DNA of 64,000 bases, from contig OX365948.1 in assembly GCA_947247005.1 (NCBI GenBank), forward strand, positions 53,241,401 through 53,305,400, written 5' to 3'. Positions 56,267 through 64,000 of the stretch are shown here, one piece after another (the first letter of the stretch is position 1; each line of letters starts with the position of its first letter). Made by a program: the position numbers and the translations under genes. The DNA is from Spisula solida. Taxonomy: Eukaryota > Mollusca > Bivalvia > Venerida > Mactridae. The notes beneath the pieces are model-generated. The model saw only the letters and a program-made list of their open reading frames with translations. It was not told where the DNA came from and ran no database searches.

Positions 56267-56487
56267 GGGTACGGTTTTATCAAAGCACTTACGGATATCT
56301 TAAACTTACGTTCAACTTTAAATTGTTTATTATTCTTTAACAACTTCAAATTTGGTAAAAATGTGGTTTGTATGAATTCATTAACTGAATCTTTATTAGT
56401 ATTGCAGCTCCATTTTCAAAGCATTACAAAAAATTTAAATTTGATCGTATTTACAATTTTCGTAAGTGTGTTGATAAAAGAGTACCC
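56267..56487. mobile_element. GGGTACTG MITE copy 2
   Basis: Left 'gggtacggttttatcaaagc', right 'tgttgataaaagagtaccc'; about 85% like 32814-33057. Confidence 0.8.
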
Positions 56488-57263
56488 TGATCCCTGTGGT
56501 GTTGACAATATTGTTATGAATTTGAATTAAGGGCACAATCTATCAGGGGCTAGTATTGGTTACATGGGCATTTGTTGGTCCCAAGTATAATTTTGAAAAA
56601 AAAAGCTTTTTGATATGATTAAGTGCCTGATCCCTGTGGTATTAACAATATTGGTTGGGTTTGAATTGAGGCACAATCTATAAGGGCTAGAATTGGTCAC
56701 AGGGGCATTTGCTGGTCACAAATATAATTTTAAAAAATAATAAATAAATTGTCATTTTTATTGGACAATGTGTCTGACCCCTGTGGTATTGACAATATTG
56801 TCTTCTTGAAAAATTTGTATTGTAATAATTTGTTGTATGATTGATATACAATAAATCTTTATCCTTGAACTTTTGTGTAGTTATGTGTCAGTCATGTTGT
56901 GTGTCAGGAAAAGGTATTAAAACAAGTCGCTGTTCTATTATACATGAAAACACTCCATTAACTGGCAATTGTTAGCTAACAGAATTGGCAGAGTTTCCTA
57001 TAACCTTGATGCTTTATGATATTCTTTATGGAATTAGCATATTCACTGCTGTAGATATTATAGAATGCACGAGAGGCCTACTTATGTCTGTTGGCAGTAT
57101 ATACATATCACTTAACATGAACTATTACTGGTATAACGATTTCTGTGTTAACGCAACAGTGACATCACCATTCTCGTCTTCTCTAGCAAAGATCTAAGTG
57201 TTTAGGTCTTTGTCTCTGGTAAGTTTCGTCTGTCATACACTCAAAGGTTTGATTACTGCGCCA

Positions 57264-57466
57264 GAGTACTGTTTTATCAAAGCCCTTACTGAAATCGTAA
57301 AATTATGTTTAAATTTAATTCTTTAGCTACTACGAATTGTGGTAAAGTGATATGCAATTATTAACACAGATTAAGATAATTCATTTACACCAAATGTATT
57401 TGTCACCAATTTGGAGTTGTAAGAAATTTCGATTTTTATTTCCATGTTTTGATAAAACAGTACCCA
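57264..57466. mobile_element. GGGTACTG MITE copy 3
   Basis: Left 'agagtactgttttatcaaag', right 'ttttgataaaacagtaccc', with a shortened middle. Confidence 0.78.
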
Positions 57467-59259
57467 GGTGTGTGTATGTCCTAGATGACTAAATACAATT
57501 TGCACTCCGAAGTCACTGTACACCATCTCTGTGTTTGGAGGCATTGCCTGTGGTATTACAAGGTGAAACTGGTTTTTAACGGTTGTGAAAAGATTGAACA
57601 TGGTCGAATAGAAAAAAAGGCTTATAAATCGCTCAACAACAAAATTGCCTTTCTACACGTTGGTAAAGCATAAGACGAGCCAAGTAGACCCTCGAACAAT
57701 TTTCAGATTATGCTTAGGAGTCCTGGGCTGGTATTCACAAAGCATCTTAGTGGAAAACTTAAATATTTTGACTTAAATTAAATATTTGTGTAGCTCATAT
57801 TTCCCGAAAATTGAAGAATAATCAATGTTTTCTTAGTGATTATTGTAGCTCTTTACACAATGCTTTAAACCTATGCAAAATTCCTTAATCTTGATTGGCA
57901 TGCTTAGCTGACACACTTAAGGAATTTTTGTTGAAAGATAATAGAAAGTCGGACAGGGCAGGCTGCACTGAACGTAACCAGCCGAGCACAGAAAACAAAA
58001 ACATCACATACCCCAATTATAAATCTAATGCGATAAATTGCTGTACAAAAACAAACACAAAATTGCCTATATTTGTGTTATGGATTAAAATCCATGACTG
58101 TAACATTTGCCTTTGAAAGCATTCAAACATTGGCACAACATATAAAGTTTGCATGCTCATAAATATTCAGAAACGATAAATATAGCGGATTTTGTGTTTG
58201 TTTTTGTATTGCAATTCATCGCGTTGAAGTTATACACGGCACAATGCCCAACTCATAACTGAACGAGATAATGAGCTTAATCGCTGAAAGCCCAAGTTTC
58301 AGCTGTCAAAACAAGATGTTTTCTGGTCAAGTTTGATACTGGATCACAGGGTAAAAAATTCAGTATTCATGAATAAAATCGGTTGAGATGTTTGTCAACT
58401 TTGAACCGCGTCATGGAGGACATTTGAACTAAACCTGTTTTGAAAACAACTACTATTAGCTCGCCCTGCAAGGATCTGGCAATTTCTTCCACATTGTCAC
58501 ATAAGAATATGGCAAGCAAAACACACTGACAGGTAGGAATCTTCGAAGATCTAAACACATATTTTTAGATCTTTGGAATCTTCATGGTGCCACAAACATA
58601 CCTAATGGGAGCGACGTGCATTTATCACGAAACCCTTTTACAATTACAAAAATTGATAAAATCCTTCATAACACTCGGTGATCAAGGGTATGTTATGGTT
58701 ATCTATAGTGGGAAAGTGCCGGCTATTTAAAAAATATTTTCTTCAAATTGAAATGTTTCGGATACAATACTTTTATCATTTTTTACGATATACTACAGTT
58801 TCCATTTACTTATAATCATTTTTTTATAACTCCAACAGGGTTATTTATAGAACAGGTCCTGACTCCAAGAATAAATGTAGTGCACCATTATGCATGTTTA
58901 CTTAATCGAACAAATTTCGATTGGTAGAAAAAATGCTTCTAAAAAATCAGGCACTTTCTCCAGGCCCTTAATTATCGTTTATTAATTTTTAATGACAACG
59001 TTAAAACGGTCCCATATCACCAGATCTTGACGAACTATTGGCAGACTCCTAATTTATGTTTCTGCCATTAATATGGTAAGTGTGTACTTTTTGTAAAAAT
59101 ATGTTCTCCATTATCACTAAATCATTCACGTGAAGGGTCGAGGTATGTCCGGGTCACTCGTTTCATTAGCAACGAAGATCTGTTTTTGTCCAAAAACAAA
59201 AGATCATTTAATTAGTACTTTCTCTATCCGACTGGACGTGTGAACACGCAGGCACATTA
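57467..59259. other. Intergenic, no recognised feature
   Basis: Read on both strands. AT-rich, short non-homologous ORFs only. Nothing to annotate. Confidence 0.4.
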
Positions 59260-59686
59260 CATTGTAGATATACCACGTGACTACCAATCCAAGACGAAAT
59301 TTGCTTCGCTTCAAAAACAAGTATTTTATACCTTCATCGATTTCTATGAAATACGCCAGTCTATGGGAAAACTTATATGCTTTCCACCAAATATAAGCTT
59401 TTTTCAGTAGCTAATTCGTTTTTTCCAGCACCCTGTAAAATCTGTATGCGATCGGACTACAGTTTCAAGCCTCTTCTTTCCCAAGTTTTCGCATGTTGCT
59501 GGAAAAAAACGACACAGCTGCAGATTGGGATCCTACATTACGTCGAAAGCTTACTTTTCCTGTACACGTTTCATAGAAATCGGTATAAAAATAAAATACG
59601 GCTATTTTTGTTTTCGAAGCGAAGCAAATTTCGTCTTGTATTTGTAGCCTTTAGTGATGTAAAAGTCACGTGGTATTGCTACACTG
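59260..59686. mobile_element. CAGTGTAGC foldback element, copy 2
   Basis: Right end 'cacgtggtattgctacactg' is intact; the left is eroded ('cattgtagatataccacgtg'). Flanks CATTA and TATTA differ at one of five positions. Confidence 0.75.
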
Positions 59687-60511
59687 TATTAATGAGTTGT
59701 ACTCGGTATTTCTGTATCGACGTTTGGTGGTGTAGATGACCATTGTACATCATGTCACCCAGACGTAAGCTGTTGAGTCTGACAAATTATATCTTGCTGT
59801 TTATTAGAAATAAGACCTTACGATATAGTTGTTACGTATTCGGTAAATCATTGAATATTCCTGGCATCATGTAGCGCTCAATTCGTTACGATCCGTAGAT
59901 CTCGTCTGCTCTTAAATGTAAAACGACAAAGATTGATGTGTTAACACTTGGATTGGTAATCTGGTATATCCGTGGAATTTATTCAATTTACAATTTCTTT
60001 GTCTAGGTTACAATGCGCACTTTAGTGAATATCTTTTCAGGTATTAATTCTTTTAGACTATTGTGAAACTTTTAATGTACTGGAACGCTGTACATGATGG
60101 TGTTGTAACTTGTAAGTAATGTAGATTAATTCCAGGAAATGAAGACGCCTTTTAAAATATTTGATGACCGAAACTGAGTAGCCATGTGTGTCTTATTTAA
60201 TAATTCACATATTATAGATAATCGACCTATACCAAACTTAAGTTCACGCCAAAACCCAGTCATAAAATGAAACCTGCTCAAAATGATAATTTGTTATCTG
60301 AAGATATAGTACACGATACGTTGAATATATACATGTATATGTAGTTACGCCTTAGATTTTAGAATTTTTTTTTTTGAATGTTTTTTAAAATTATAACCCC
60401 TCTCCGAGGATATCCGACGAACATCGGACAAAAAATCCTGACAATATACACAACTAGGCTTGGTACCAACCAATCATGCGTAGTTTCATTGCAATTCGAC
60501 CAACGGTTAAG

Positions 60512-60946
60512 GGGCATGTTCGTAGCGTCTGTTCCGCACACTGTGCGGGATGTTCTACTCCGAACAACTTACGAACAAAACGGAACTGTCCTGCACAGTG
60601 TGCCGAATGTTCTACTCCAAACACCTTACGAACAAAACGGAACAGAAAGTAAAATGTTTAAGACGACCAAAATTGTAGTTGCTGCCGTAATGTTGGAGAA
60701 AAAATATGCATAACGATATATTTGAATGTGACTGTTTGTCCGCAATGCCCCATAATTGGAAAATAAATTTATTATATTCTATTTTATGACACAAGCGACC
60801 ATTGTTCTTGCTGCAATCACGTGACTGTTCTGGCTGCACCACCTCTGTGGCGGGCACAGAAAGAACATGTTCCGAACAGTGTTCCGGTTTGTTCGTAAGT
60901 GTGTTCCACTGTCCGGAATGTGCGGAACAGCGTTCCGAACAGGCCC
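60512..60946. mobile_element. Inverted-repeat element GGGCATGTTCG / CGAACAGGCCC
   Basis: Ends mirror over about 28 bp, including GTTCCGCAC. Next to the left arm, a ~65-bp block with 'acttacgaacaaaacggaac' is present twice; an inverted relative ('gttccggtttgttcgtaagt') lies near the right arm. No homologous coding sequence. Confidence 0.7.
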
Positions 60947-60991
60947 AAGGATAACGACCGCGGACAAACATTGTGACATCCGGACAGACAC

Positions 60992-61556
60992 ACAGGTAAA
61001 TGTATCACTGATAAAGAGTAAAAAATATTTTTTATACAATCTTAGAAAGGTGGATTTGTACTAAAGTGATCAGATTTTCAGGGTATCAAAACAAGAATTG
61101 GCTTTCGATATCTTCATATAGTAATAATATTCATAGACAACATCGTTAGAACGACCTTCATGCAACATCCCATCGAAATTGATTAACTACATGTAGTTAA
61201 AAAGTTTTACCATGAAATGTATACCACGGTGTCCAGTCAATCACTGAGGTGCATTCAATAGAAACGTCAATGCTATTCTAAACAAGAAAAAAGAAAGTGA
61301 TTTCACGCGCTGTGGGTTTATTTTCTTATTCATGAACATATTTTTTAAATAATGATATCAAATTAAAGACGAAGCCCTCTAGTTTCTGATTATGTAAATA
61401 TATTTAAAATAACATCAGTATTAATGAAATGTTGATTAAAAACAAACTGCACCTCAGTGACCGGGTGGTCAATTTCCCGTGTTATAAACCTTTCTAAGAC
61501 ATCATAAATTATATATATATTCTTTTTACACTTCATTAATGATACAGTTACCTGTG
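60992..61556. mobile_element. ACAGGTAACTG element, long form (565 bp)
   Basis: Left 'cacaggtaaatgtatcactg' then 'ataaagagtaaa', mirrored by 'attaatgatacagttacctg' on the right. Same ends as the hairpin at 54102-54233. Confidence 0.72.
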
Positions 61557-63009
61557 GACAGACATATGCCAAGTAAAAAAAGCCCCCAGTCTTCGCGGGA
61601 GCCATAAAAAGCATGTCATTTTCGAGAACAGTGACTTCCGTGTGTCGTTAGCAATTTCTATGGCTACACATATATTGTTCAGACTTAACCACCTTCCTGA
61701 ACACTTTAACCACGAAGTTTTATCAAAAATTAACGTGCGTGCTTTAAGTTCGCCATGACAACACGACCTATATAGTTACAACATGTCTAGGACGAGCTTT
61801 AATACATATTAAATTTCTCTAGCCTTGCCAGAAGATGATGAATTAATACTTTATTATTAATAACCATAAAGAATAACACCATGCAGTCACATTTTGCTGT
61901 GGTTTAAGCTTGTCGATATATATAAATAAGTCATTAATAAGCGTATTTTTATACTCCGCTAGACATCTCCATTGATTTTCAATCCGCTTTGCAGCAGGGT
62001 TTTTTAGAATAAAATTGGAATTTTCTAAATGAATCGGATTTCTCTACGCAACAAACGTGAATGCATTCTTCTCACGTATACCTGCTGCAATATAGCACGC
62101 TAGGGAAATGCATGTCTCCAGGAATAGGCAGGTACTTCGACCTTAGTTTTGTCCATCATTATGAAGTTATGATGACTTTTTAATGACTTCTTCAATCGTG
62201 TAGACAGTACTCAAACCTCGTATCTATATCATCGATATAAATCACTTTGGTAACTTCTGAAAATCTGACAACGATGTAGATGCTCATCAACATGTGGAGA
62301 AGCTGTCTGTTCCTTGGAGAAGTACGGAAAAAGTAAGGAAGGACAAGAAATGAAGTATCGAAGAAGAGGTACCACTTAAATACGGAACCGTCAACTTCAA
62401 TGAGTTCAGGACATAATTTACAACTTCATTTAAGTGTAAGGAATGGTACAACTTTCATGCAGATCTGTACAATAATGACTAATTATCAATAACTAATTAT
62501 CTTGGTAATTAGTTACATTATTGTGTGTAGTTATAGCTATACGTAAAAGGACAAACCTTTCTTAAAAACCAACATCTATCAATTTTATAGGTAAACAAAT
62601 AAATTTGAACTAGGTAAAACACGTAGGCCTGTCAGTTGCGTGGGAGCCAAAGCGGAACGGATGATTGTTTTTTTCCATATTGGCCCGAGAAGCACGTGTA
62701 TATCATGAACGTTTACACATTGTCAATATAATTTTTTCAGTCGAACCGTTGTTAAATGCAGGAAAGTAAAAAACACATAAAAAAAGACCAGAATGGTTGG
62801 CGAAAATAGTGGTAGTGCGGCTCAAATACTCCAAATCGGTATGTCGGCATGAGTGGTACGTTACATTTTATAATATATGAGTATTATTACAACTTAAATA
62901 ATATTATGTGGTCGAGTTTGTGTAATAACTTTAAATAACACAGTATTTCTTGATCTTGTATAGTTTGCACATTTTTAATGTACACTGTATTAACCTTTGC
63001 CAATGTTGT
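61557..63009. other. Intergenic, no recognised feature
   Basis: AT-rich. No ORF, repeat or RNA gene that I can support. Confidence 0.4.
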
Positions 63010-63192
63010 ACACAGTGTATAAACCAAATCACTATATGACTTATTGGGATACTATATAATTCAAGTTGTATGACTGATTGTGAGCAAAAACATATGTGAT
63101 TTCCGATCACTGTATGACTTATTGCAAGACTATACAATTCAACGTGTATGCCTTATTGCGATAACCGGAAGTTGACTCGTTTATACACTGTG
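63010..63192. mobile_element. CACAGTG element with 78-bp satellite units
   Basis: Left 'cacagtgtataaaccaaatc', right 'gtttatacactgtg'. The interior holds two units, 78 bp apart (63031, 63109), of the same satellite as at 2581 and 43883. Confidence 0.82.
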
Positions 63193-63914
63193 TTGCCGAT
63201 GGCCTTTCAATACCTCATGTTCAGGGTACTGTTTTATCAAAGCACTTACAGAAAATTAACTAACTACAAAATTTAAATTCTCTATAATTCTTTGAAAACA
63301 TCATTATTTACAAAGATCATACCCCGTATTCGTTGTTATGTATAACTATTTCACAGCTATATATATTAATGTTTGATAGAATATAAAATTATAGAGATCT
63401 GAGTGCTTTTAAAAAAAGATTTGGGGTTGTAAAGGGGACCATGGGGTCATATCCACGTGCCAAACACCTGTGCCCAGGTATCGATTTATAGGTTTTGTTC
63501 AGTGTTATATTCGCTGTGTTCAGGAACGGAGCACGAGTGCTATATACAAATAAGGGTTATGTTTTAGTTCAATGCCATTGACAAACGCGGTGTTGGCAGG
63601 GCTATGTGGTATCCATACATATGTATGGTCCTATGGGATAAACTACTCCCATTAGTGGTATTGGCCACATGTGTTCTCCATTGGTATAAGCCATTCCATG
63701 TCTGACAATCGTCAAGTCCCTGTGGACCTGTATGCCGAAAATGAGAGATTATGTAGAGGAGGCAGACTGAGCATGCCAAAGCGATGTTACCAAATTGTGA
63801 ATATATGCATCATTGTACGGTCTGACGAATTGCGTTCGTTGACTATATATCTTCGGTGTTATGGTCAAACCTCGAATCAAATAATACCCACTGTTCCCTT
63901 GCAGCGTATAAACC

Positions 63915-64000
63915 AAAATCACTTTATGACTTATTGGGAGTTTATACAGTTCAACCTGTATGACTTATTGCGAACAAAAGCACATCTATGAATTATTGGG
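63915..64000. repeat. Start of another 78-bp satellite block, cut by window end
   Basis: Begins 'gtataaaccaaaatcacttt' like the left end at 63010, and continues with 'tgtatgacttattgcgaaca' to the last base. Confidence 0.75.

Noticed and set aside
56985..57197. 70-codon ORF MAEFPITLMLYDILYG
   Set aside because: Slightly hydrophobic but without family resemblance, splice context or poly(A) signal; treated as chance.

Overview
The window is eukaryotic nuclear DNA: AT-rich, with short exons separated by kilobase introns with GT/AG borders, poly(A) signals, and very dense short interspersed DNA elements and minisatellites. The two genes are animal genes. The repeat style (tRNA-headed SINEs, (TCAG)n/(TCCG)n-bearing elements, many short inverted-repeat elements) is what I associate with molluscs, probably a bivalve; that is inference and no species is claimed.

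Gene 1, plus strand, 7417-29318: the 3' two thirds of an EPS15/EPS15L1 orthologue (endocytic clathrin adaptor). Ten exons join in frame to 499 codons: coiled coil, 14 DPF (AP-2 binding) motifs, a proline-rich SH3-ligand segment, and a terminal exon with a ubiquitin-interacting motif. The EH-domain exons are not in the window and must lie upstream of base 1. Positions 1-7416 therefore look like intron.

Gene 2, plus strand, 34948-54536: a complete DNAJC9 orthologue (J-domain histone H3-H4 co-chaperone). Five exons give 265 codons with an intact HPD motif. Both genes run in the same direction with a 5.6 kb repeat-filled spacer. I found no gene in 54537-64000. The genes have no evident functional link.

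Everything else is mostly mobile-element debris, and this is where the unusual structure lies. Highlights: a 1,049-bp element in DNAJC9 intron 1 with ~425-bp terminal inverted arms, a 6-bp target duplication, and a spacer resembling a bidirectional promoter from which two 55-codon ORFs run outward into the arms; several non-autonomous element families that all seem to share one architecture (left end TTA plus a C-run, right end CTTG or CTAG before TT), one with a directly readable empty site; two families with CAGTG termini and 5-bp target duplications; a satellite carried inside a TIR element whose ends read CACAGTG; a 31-bp minisatellite that spans the EPS15 stop codon; and a 3.2-kb tandem duplication in DNAJC9 intron 4. 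All repeat families were defined by eye from copies inside this window only.
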